DNA of 64,000 nt from Sabellastarte sp. h YS-2021 (lineage: Eukaryota > Annelida > Polychaeta > Sabellida > Sabellidae): contig OZ024929.1 of NCBI GenBank assembly GCA_964017235.1, positions 166,099,609 through 166,163,608 of the forward strand. The letters run 5' to 3'. Below, one piece after another: positions 56,113-64,000 of this stretch; position 1 is the first letter of the stretch, and every line of letters begins with the position of its first letter. A model generated the notes under the pieces. That model made no database searches. It saw only the letters and a list, made by a program, of their open reading frames with translations, and was not told where the DNA came from. The position numbers and the translations under genes were made by a program.

Positions 56113-56328
56113 CTATACACTTAATACATCAAAATGATCACCACTTGCATTTTGGAGGTAAATGACATGTTCTGTTAAATCGCTCAGGCTAAAAGAAGAA
56201 GGATACCTTAACAAGCCCATCCCATTTTGAGAATAGATATAAATATCAGCTCCTAAAGAAGATGCTGTGCATATTATTTTAGCCCAAACACTATTCCTAG
56301 CCATTGAAGTTTGCAACCAAGTAACCAC
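56113..56328 (-). pseudogene. OTU-like cysteine protease, C-terminal fragment
   Basis: The 71-codon frame contains NSVWAKIICTASSLGADIYI and YSQNG, then VIYLQNASGDHFDVLSV and a stop. This is the layout of the last third of OTU domains: a W followed by an alpha helix, the D-I-Y-(I/V)-Y strand, and the catalytic His in N-x-x-G-x-H-(F/Y)-D-V. The Cys part is not present upstream in any frame within 300 bp. It is therefore an isolated exon or a piece of a degraded gene or transposon; OTU domains occur in both. Confidence 0.65.
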
Positions 56329-56477
56329 TTACATTTCCATTCAGATAGTCTTCTTACTTTGTCGCCAAGGTCCAACATGTAGTTTATGACTATGTTTTGA
56401 AGTCTGAGATGAGAACTTTCATCCTAAGTAAGGACAGATGGTATGCACTAAAAGAAGCAGTTCCATTCACCTTTTGT

Positions 56478-56622
56478 TGAATGCAGAGACAGATCTAGGG
56501 GGGGGGGGGAGCGTGGAGGGCGCACGCCCCCCCCTTTCAGAGTTTCAACCTTTAGTCATGGGGCTTTTTGCTACTGTCCACGCCCCCCTCCAATCCCCCA
56601 CCCCAAGATCTGTCTTTACTAG
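56478..56622. mobile_element. short MITE-like element with GC-rich arms
   Basis: AGAGACAGATCTAGGGGGGG at 56,484 and CCCCAAGATCTGTCTTTA near 56,600-56,618 form inverted ends. Internal CGCACGCCCCCCC and CCACGCCCCCCTCC repeat the arm motif. Same style as the end at 58,240-58,292. Possibly a hAT-type MITE; TSD not resolved. Confidence 0.6.
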
Positions 56623-56720
56623 GGTAATATACTAGTACCTGTTTAAAGTGACAGTCATTATACCTGTGTCACTGTCCAGTATCAAAGGGGATTAGGTTCT
56701 TTTGTGTGTGTACTATGTTA

Positions 56721-57372
56721 TGCCCCTGTTCCACCAAAGGATTAAGCCCCGATCCTGTCTGGGACCTTTAATCGTGGGTAGTCTTGGAAAAAATGGAAAA
56801 AAAAATGACCAATGGGGTGGAAGACAGAATCGGTATGAAGGTCTGGGATTAACTACAGATCGGCCTCAGGACGCCCCAGACTGTCCCCAACTGGTCTGGG
56901 ACTAAGAACCGATTAAGCCATTTTTCTAGTCGTAGACAAACCGACTGGGTCCCAGGACGCCTCAGGCCTCCTGGGACTAAGCCCCGACTAACCCAGGATT
57001 AAGTCCCGACCCCACAAGGTGTCCTGAGGCGTCCCCAGGCGTCCCCAGACCAGGATCGCCGATTTTTGTTTGGCAATGGGACTAAGGGTCGCAGGAAGCC
57101 TGGGACTAAGTGATAGAGGTCTGGGACTAAGGGTCAGCGACTAAGGGTCGCAGGCAGCCTGGGACAGCATAGGACTGTGTAATTTTGGTCTGAGGAGGCC
57201 TGAGGAAGCCTGGGACTGTACATTTTGTTTATGGCGGGAAAAAATAATCTTTCACACGGCCCCAACCGACCACAACCGACCCTTACAGGCTGCCTGGGAC
57301 TAAGCATATTTCTGAAACCGACCCTCAAAAACCCTTAATCGGGAGCCTTAGTCGTGTGGTGGAACACCCACA
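56721..57372. mobile_element. non-autonomous Harbinger relative, 652 bp
   Basis: TTA at 56,718-56,720 and 57,373-57,375. Termini are TGCCCCTGTTCCACCAAAGG and TGTGGTGGAACACCCACA (right end). They match the ends of the 4.87-kb Harbinger element in inverted order. The interior consists only of subterminal motif arrays (GGGACTAAG, AGTCCCAGG, GTCTGGGACTAAG). It has no gene and must rely on a transposase supplied elsewhere. Confidence 0.95.
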
Positions 57373-57375
57373 TTA

Positions 57376-58500
57376 GGTCTCATCCTCAAACAGAGGATTA
57401 CATCTTTTGTGGATGACTTTATTCATAAACTTTTTTTTACCAGTATATGTTTAAGCATGAGATACACACTTTACAAAACTGGAATCACTCACCCCAATTA
57501 ATAATTTATTACTGCACTTCTATATTTCAGTTCTAATTTACTTCAGTAGCTATGACAAGATTAAATTGCAAAAAAGGTTAAATTCCAAAAATGTTTCATC
57601 AAATTTAATCAATTGGTTTACATGTTTTTAAAGAAAAACAATGAAAGAATAAGTTATTTTAAAATAAAAAGTTGAAGAAACATTGTGGCAAATAAATTTA
57701 GATTCAAGTATGTTTCCCTCCATCTTTTCTGCAGTTATACCATTGTTTATTATGGGAAGGGGAAACCCCTTTGAAGTTTATTTTAGGTAAACTGCTGTAA
57801 ATGTCTGACAATTGAGTGTAGAAAAGCCAATAGAAAAATAAAACTACAGAAACAGTAGAAAACTAGTGTATAAACAAATAACCCCAGTAGAAAATACCCA
57901 AACCTTTGTTACATGATGTACACTACTTGGCAGGACTTGTGTGCTATGTACCATTTAGTTAGTGGGCTTTTATACTGAGGTATTTTCTACTGTAGGTTTT
58001 TACAGAGGCTTTTTTCTGCTAAAAGCTTTTTTCAGTTTGCTTGGCCATCAGTATCAAATATAAAGTGTTTTGTTAAGATAGGCATTTTGCCTTCCCTGTC
58101 CCATAAAATGGACAGCATTTTGTCCCCCCCCTTGCAATTTTGACTGGCGTTTGGTCCCCCAGTATTTTGTCCACCGACATTTTGTCTGTGCACCGCGTGA
58201 TATGTCCCACTACAGAAAGTCCAAGTATGAAATATCCATACCCGCGACAACCCACGCCCCCCTTTTCGGGAAATCCTGTATCTGCCTCTGGAATGCACTC
58301 TTCTAGGTTCACACAGTCACACTGCTGCCAGTAGTATATATTGAGTCAATATCGAGTCGAGTTTCCCATCAATCATGTCACTTTTTGACAGCTGTGCAGC
58401 TGCCTGGGGCAGAGGGTAGACGGATGGCTAGGTAGGGTAGGGGTCGGTACTATCTCTATACAGGTTATTGGGCTCTATACAGGTTCTTTGAGACTGGTTC
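57376..58500. other. interval with a MITE-like end
   Basis: 57,376-58,070 is AT-rich without features. Around 58,075-58,292 several TTTGTCC(C/A)CC phrases run up to ACGCCCCCCTTTTCGGGAAA and TCCTGTATCTGCCTCTGG. The latter resembles a common hAT-type MITE terminus (CCAGAGGCAGATACAGGA on the other strand). Open frames there overlap this repeat and are not genes. Confidence 0.45.
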
Positions 58501-58559
58501 AATGGGGGGATCTTTATTGTTTGATAGTTTATAGCTATTACTCAGCTGAATCATCATCA

Positions 58560-59625
58560 TCACACAGCTGTTGCTGCATAATGGGCAAGCTCTTTGTCTG
58601 ATTTTAATGGGTTTGGCTTTTGTCTGCTAGCCATGTGATAAATGGGGCTTTGTTTGCTAGCCAAGCTTTTCAATGGGGCTTTGTCTGCTACCCATACTAG
58701 ATCAATATTACTTCTGAAAAAAATGAATCATCACACCAGCTGTGGGTTTTTAATGGGACTTTAATGGGGCTTTGTCTGCTAGCCAAGTTTTTAATGGGGC
58801 TTTGTCTTCTAGCCTACTGCATCATATTATTACTGAAAAATGAATCATCACGCACAGCTGTGTTGTTTAATGGGGCTTTGTCTGCTGATGGGGCTTTGTC
58901 TCCTAACCCAAGCCTGTTTTAATGGGGGAGGCTCTTTGTCTGCTTAATGGGACTTCTTTTATTTGTCTGATTTTAATGGGTTTGGCTTTTGTCTGCTAGC
59001 CATGTGATAAATGGGGCTTTGTCTGCTAGCCAAGCTTTTCAATGGGGCTTTGTCTGCTACCCATACTAGATCAATATTACTTCTGAAAAAATGAATCATC
59101 ACACCAGCTGTGGGTTTTTAATGGGACTTTAATGGGGCTTTGTCTGCTAGCCAAGTTTTAATGGGGCTTTGTCTTCTAGCCTACTGCATCATATTACTAC
59201 TGAAAAATGAATCATCACGCACAGCTGTGTTGTTTAATGGGGCTTTGTCTGCTGATGGGGCTTTGTCTCCTAACCCAAGCCTGTTTTAATGGGGAGGCTC
59301 TTTGTCTGCTTAATGGGACTTGTTTTAATGGGGGTAGAACTGTTTTAATGGGATCTTTCTCTGCTACAAATGGTTAATGGGGCTTTGTCTGCTAGCCAAG
59401 TTTTTAATGGGGCTTTGTCTTCTAGCCTACTGCATCATATTACTACTGAAAAATGAATCATCGCACAGCTGTGTTGTTTAATGGGCCTTTGTCTGCTAGC
59501 AAATCTTTTAATGGGTCTTTGTCCGCTAGAAATGTTTAATGGGGCTTTGTCTACTGAGACTGTTTCATGGGGCTTTATATACTGAGACTGTTTTATGGGG
59601 CTTTGTCTGCTAGCCAAACTAGATC
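58560..59625. repeat. complex tandem repeat, ~370-bp unit with TGGGGCTTTGTCTGCTAGCC subrepeat
   Basis: The subrepeat AATGGGGCTTTGTCTGCTAG occurs more than twenty times. A higher-order unit beginning ATTTTAATGGGTTTGGCTTT appears at 58,601 and 58,970 (period 369 bp). The two units are nearly identical through AATGAATCATCACGCACAGC and CTCCTAACCCAAGCC. A third partial unit is at about 59,360-59,490. Confidence 0.92.
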
Positions 59626-60820
59626 AATATAACCTTTGCCAAAAAATCTGAATCACAACTAGCTATAAATTTTTAAAAATGAAATAAATCTAGGCAAAGC
59701 ATCAGCACTTGCATTTGATATCTCACACAATGTATACAAGCTACATTGGAGGTCTGTTGAAAATCCCCATTCCCAATTAAAATTAACGGGAAATTTCGAA
59801 CCCCAGAGTAAGCACACGAACACAATCTGTCGCCTCATATACACTCACAGGTTATTGTCCTGCTTTCATGCACACTTTCTGATTAGGGTTAGGGCTTTGG
59901 GGTTAGCTGATAATCACTCTATAGTCGCAGTTTACTCTCCTACTTTCATGCACATTTTTGATTAGGCCTAGGGCTTTGGGGTTAACTAATAGTTCTCGCC
60001 TGATATACATTATCAATATGACTTGCTTAGTGCTGTGGGTTTATGAAAACAAAAACAAAACAAAAAAAACAAAAAAAAAAACAAAAAAAAACAACTACTC
60101 TCTATGATATCTGACATTTTGTACAAGGAATCTTTAATGATATGTCTATTTGGTTAAGGGCTTTGGTGTTAGAGATGATAATGTTAATTGAACAAACTCA
60201 TACGAAAAAGTAAATCTCATTTGCATCCAATACTTTAATTTTCTTTACATCACAAAGACCATTAAATCAGATAATGCACTAGATAAAAAAAAAAATTTAA
60301 TATCAAATCTGAATCTACTCTCCTTTGTTACTCTATTTCCTTTGTATGGTTTCCAGCCAATCTGTAACCCTCTCACCTGTTCCCTTTTATATTTCCCACA
60401 TCTGCATCTTTGACAGAAGCCCCATTGTTCTATTAATAAAAATGTGTCACTTATTTTATCATAATTTTTACATAAATATTATAGCCCTCACAAAGACCTC
60501 CCCAACCCCCCTCAAACCCACCCTTTCGTATTTCTCACCTCTATCTCATTATGTGACTGTCATTAGGAGCTCATACGTTAACTGACAAATACCTGTCTAG
60601 CACAAAGACTGCCTTAATTTTATTTTCCTATATTTAAACTTTCTCCTTTCACTCACATCTGTCTAATAACTCTTGTTTTATGTAACACGGGCTATTTATA
60701 CTGGTAATGAAATGCTGAGCTTGCTTTTGTTTATAAAATTTTTCTTTGACATAAGGATCCTGACACTTTTTCAACACATTTACTAAAAATGCTGATAAGA
60801 CTAAATCTTTTCTATAGTAA
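59626..60820. other. interval left of the polymerase element
   Basis: Contains an 80-bp tandem duplication (CTTTCATGCACA...TAGGGCTTTGGGGTTA at 59,863 and 59,943) and an A-rich (AAAAC)n tract at 60,047-60,094. The left end of the polymerase element must lie in or before this stretch. I could not identify its terminal repeat. No gene. Confidence 0.4.
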
Positions 60821-60839
60821 TTATAAACTCCCCAGTCGC

Positions 60840-60848
60840 TATATAAAC
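60840..60848 (+). promoter_or_regulatory. TATA-box of the 135-aa gene
   Basis: TATATAAAC followed by CCCTGG, about 94 bp upstream of the ATG at 60,942. The same nonamer precedes the polymerase gene at 61,408-61,416. Confidence 0.6.
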
Positions 60849-60941
60849 CCCTGGGAAATCTGTTTTTGTGAAAAATTAAATGCTTATCACTCTTGCGGAA
60901 TTCTGCAAAAATTATTTTGATATAAAAAAGAATTGTTAGAA

Positions 60942-61349
60942 ATGTCTCAATCAGGATTAACTCTTAGGGATCTATTTCTACAGGTGGGAGATATGAACCT
61001 TCAGCACCCAGATTATTTTTTAGAGATGGCACTCAATACCTTTCATATTAAAAATTGTACATGCCTAGGGGTGTCATTGTTTTATGTCTCATGCTTCATC
61101 TGGCATTATCCATCCTATACTCACAGGATTCTTCTTACAGCCTTTAGAGCCTACAAGAACAAACTTATTAAATCCTATTTAGGATGGAGAAAGAGGATGA
61201 AAACATATTCGACTCAGGCTCAGCAAATGCGAAGAATTATGATTAATAGAATGGTTTCAGGACAGAGAATGCGTAGACAGGTTATGAGACAGATGGGAAT
61301 GGAAATCAATGATTCAGACTCTGAAGACGAAGGCATTCACTCTGTCTAG
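60942..61349 (+). CDS. small orphan protein of the polymerase element
   Basis: The ATG at 60,942 follows the TATA motif; the open frame extends upstream only to a TTG. 135 residues: MSQSGLTLRDLFLQVGDMNL, then a Cys/aromatic hydrophobic run (NCTCLGVSLFYVSCFIWHYP), a strongly basic Arg/Met-rich stretch (AQQMRRIMINRMVSGQRMRR), and an acidic tail NDSDSEDEG. No family is recognised. The basic-then-acidic C-terminus would suit nucleic acid or capsid interaction, but this is a guess. It lies 127 bp before the polymerase gene on the same strand, with a separate promoter, and so probably belongs to the same element. Confidence 0.65.
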   Translation: MSQSGLTLRDLFLQVGDMNLQHPDYFLEMALNTFHIKNCTCLGVSLFYVSCFIWHYPSYTHRILLTAFRAYKNKLIKSYLGWRKRMKTYSTQAQQMRRIMINRMVSGQRMRRQVMRQMGMEINDSDSEDEGIHSV

Positions 61350-61407
61350 AAGTCATTAATCATCTGAAATCTTCAACAAAATCAATAATAATAGCAAGAC
61401 ACTCCCC

Positions 61408-61416
61408 TATATAAAC
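61408..61416 (+). promoter_or_regulatory. TATA-box of the polymerase gene
   Basis: TATATAAAC, about 61 bp before the ATG at 61,477. Identical to the motif at 60,840-60,848 and likewise preceded by C-rich sequence. Confidence 0.6.
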
Positions 61417-61476
61417 TGGAAAATCTTCAACATATTATGTTATCTCCTTATATTTTCATATCTGATTACCTCTACC

Positions 61477-64000
61477 ATGGAGTGTAGATGTTCTTTATGT
61501 GGTTCTAACCTTCTGAATCAGAAAAATCTACTTCATCACCAGAAGTTTTGTCACCAAGTAACAGATAAGATACAAGAGAAATGCAGGATATGTGATGGAC
61601 AATTCCATGATAACCAGGCCTTGTGTTTACACCTTCAAAAATGTGGAAAATATATCTGTAGGAGTTGTAATCTTCCTTTTCTTACAACCGAGGCCCTCAA
61701 CTTTCATGTGGAGACATATCATAAGAAATCTACAGCTGCTAAATCTTACAGATGTGGCATTTGTAAATGCGCTTTTGAGGGTAGGAGGGCACTGTACACC
61801 CATAGAATGAGACAACATGGAGGCAACAATGATGACCCTGTCCTACCAGCCTTTATTGTAGATAATGATGACGAAAATTTACGTGAGATTTACGTTACAA
61901 ACATAGATCATATACAGGCTGACCATCAAGAGACTGAACTTAAGAATATCTACAATTTTTCAACCAATAATCTGCATGGGGGTTACAGGGAGATTCGAAC
62001 CCAGGTGAGGGAAATCTATCAAAGCCTACACAATGCCTTCAGGATTAATCTCGCCTTTGGAACCATTTTATTTAACAATGAAACAAGGGAATACAGATAT
62101 TTTGTTCCACACTATAACAGTAAGATTCTTCAATATCCTTTTCGAATTTCGAATATGAATAGTATTCGCTTTTTGATGAATAAGTTAGCAGGAATCGATA
62201 TAATTACACAAGCAAGATCAGATAGACCCTCTACTACCTGGAGCCTCGCCTTCATCACTAATGTGCAGTATGTAGTTTTTAAAACAGACTTTTCCTTGGG
62301 GAATGCTGAGGACCTGCCAGATTACATCAAACAGAATAGGTACCTGAAGACAATGTATATCGACAAATGGACTGGCAAACCATATACAGACAATCTGTGT
62401 TTCTTTAGATGTCTTCGACAACATTTTAAGGCTAACAAGGATTTCCTCGAATATTTTCGTGTATGGATGAATTTTAAAAAATCAGAAAAATTAGGAAATT
62501 GTACTGGACAATTTACTGGTGTGACTATGGATGAGATGATGGATCTAGAAAGATGTTTTAATGTTAAAATTTTGATATATTCTCTGTCTCCAGATGGAGT
62601 TGTCTCTAATCTGTATAAATCTGTAAATAATTATGATTGTAAGATGTATCTTAATGTACATGAAAACCACCTTAGTTATATTGTAGATATAAATAAATTT
62701 GCCAAAAAATTTCAATGTGAGAAATGTCTCAAGTTGTTTACAAGAGAGTGGAACATGCGAAGACACTACAAAGTATGCTATGATAGAACTATCTACCAGT
62801 TTCCAGGTGGCTTCCATAAGTCACCCTTAACCATATTCGAAAAACTCGAATCTCTAGGAATACATACCTCTGAGCAATCTAGATATTATAAACTCTTTGC
62901 AGTATGGGATATGGAAGCCATGCTTCAAAAAACAAACCACAGCACCACGAGTAAATTGACCTGGATATCCAAACATGTTCCCATTAGCGTGAGTGTAGCC
63001 TCCAACATAACCAATTTTGAATCGCCGAGGTGTTTTATCAATCCGGATCCGACAATTCTGATTCAAAATATGATGGAATATCTCAGACTGATTAGCATAG
63101 CTGCTCGTAAACAAATCTCCAGCAAGTATTTTCATGTTTTATATGAGCTGGATGAGCTCATTCAGAAATATAAAGAGGATGGGGAGCAGGCGGATTCGGA
63201 TTTCGAATCAGAGGACTGGGAAGAGGAACTCGAGTCGGACGAATCTGATTCAGAATCCGATATTGTCTTTACTCCAAGTAAAAAGATTCTGTCACATTTC
63301 ATTTCCAATATTCAACAAGTTAAGAAAGAGTTTCTTACTTGTATTACCCAACTGCCTGTTATAGGATTTAATTCAGGTAGATACGATCTTAATTTAATTA
63401 AGACTGATATACTCAAGTATATAAGTTTAAATTACACAGAAAATGAAATCTTCACCATCAAAAAAGAAAACAGTTATCTCACAATAGGTACTCCACATAT
63501 GAAATTTTTAGATATTTCTAATTATTTGCAGCTGGATGTTCCTATGAGAAGTTCCTTAAAGCCTATGGTTGTGACATTGCAAAAGGTGTTTTTCCTTATG
63601 AATGGTTTGATTCTCTTGAAAAATTAGACTGCACCTGCTTACCGGAAATGAAAGATTTCTATTCTACAATGAAGATGTCTAACCCATTAGAATCTGAGTC
63701 TGAGTATGAAGAGCTTAGAAATCTTTGGAATAAGAATGGTATGAGGACTTTTAGGGATTATTTAATACATTACAATAATCTAGATACTGGACCCTTCTGT
63801 GAAGCCCTCACTACTTTCATAGATCTTTATGTATCGGAAGGGATAGATATTTTTAAAGATTACATCACCTTGCCTGGTGTAGCCAGAAAAATGATCTATA
63901 CCTCCTCAGAGAGTAATTTTGCACTCTTCAATTCAGATAACGCAGACCTATACTATACATTTAAACAAAATATTGTGGGAGGTCCTAGCATAATTTTTAC
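61477..64000 (+). CDS. zinc-finger / OTU-like / family B DNA polymerase of a Polinton- or adintovirus-like element, partial
   Basis: The first frame covers 716 codons to a stop at 63,627. Three or four C2H2-like fingers occupy residues ~4-115 (CSLCGSNLL..., CRICDGQFHD..., CRSCNLPFLT..., CGICKCAFEG...). A region with GRYDL-type polymerase N-terminal character follows. Next are an OTU-like segment (DNLCFFRCLRQHF near 307; MYLNVHENHLSYI near 391) and another finger (CEKCLKLFTREWNMRRHYKVC). The exonuclease starts at about 473 with motif I Asp478-x-Glu480 (WDMEAM) and motif II at 630-637 (GFNSGRYD), separated by a Glu/Asp-rich insert. A frame change near 63,530 moves the coding sequence to another frame, which stays open to the window edge. 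It is either a disabling indel or a base error. The polymerase palm lies beyond the window. Family members copy linear DNA by protein priming (established for Polintons). Confidence 0.8.

Noticed and set aside
58032-58334. Overlapping frames around 58.0-58.3 kb
   Set aside because: They translate a MITE-like terminus with no protein signal.

Overview
This is a stretch of an AT-rich, repeat-dense animal genome. It carries no ribosomal or bacterial gene organisation. The content (CR1-type and Tx1-type LINEs, a DIRS-like tyrosine-recombinase retrotransposon, Harbinger DNA transposons, tRNA-derived SINEs, a protein-primed-type DNA polymerase B gene and intronless ankyrin/TRP-like channel genes) fits a marine invertebrate. 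A mollusc or another lophotrochozoan is my best guess, but no species is identifiable by eye.

Layout. 0-5.5 kb: a tRNA-derived SINE head, a small inverted-repeat element, a 51-bp minisatellite and the first channel gene (minus strand), with a duplicated block just upstream of it. 5.6-6.9 kb: a 5'-truncated Tx1-like LINE with a poly-A tail and target site duplications (TSDs). 7.8-9.0 kb: a foldback element whose arms are built from copies of an 18-bp palindrome. 9-13 kb: mostly unassigned DNA with a CAAT microsatellite. 13.3-15.7 kb: three tandem tRNA-like units, then a decayed DIRS-like gag. 15.7-21.3 kb: two complete SINEs with TSDs, RTE/MITE-like scraps and a CR1 tail. 21.7-28.8 kb: two CR1 elements head-to-tail on the minus strand, the second split by a Tx1-like insertion. 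31-33 kb: CR1 remnants. 33.5-35.4 kb: a second channel gene, paralogous to the first. 37.8-43.2 kb: a DIRS-like element (gag, RT, RNase H, tyrosine recombinase) split by a 565-bp MITE. 44.4-45.7 kb: a pair of ~350-bp direct repeats. 47.3-52.9 kb: a dead HARBI1-like gene followed by a nearly full Harbinger element with exact boundaries. 53.8-57.4 kb: a CR1 fragment, an OTU-like fragment and a short non-autonomous relative of the Harbinger element. 58.5-59.6 kb: a ~370-bp tandem repeat. 60.8-64 kb: the left part of a large element encoding an orphan small protein and a zinc-finger/OTU-like/DNA polymerase B protein that runs off the window.

The only two genes that look like intact host genes are the channel paralogs (1,965-3,773 and 33,530-35,386, both minus). 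Both are single-exon, with ankyrin-like N-termini, six membrane segments and a pore lacking the usual TRPV filter. Nearly everything else is mobile DNA. Nested insertions allow relative dating: CR1 before Tx1 at 26.3 kb, DIRS before MITE at 40.1 kb, and a local 88-bp tandem duplication before Harbinger at 48 kb. The most interesting leads are the polymerase element with its two matching TATA-type promoters, the palindrome-armed foldback element, and the divergent channel family.
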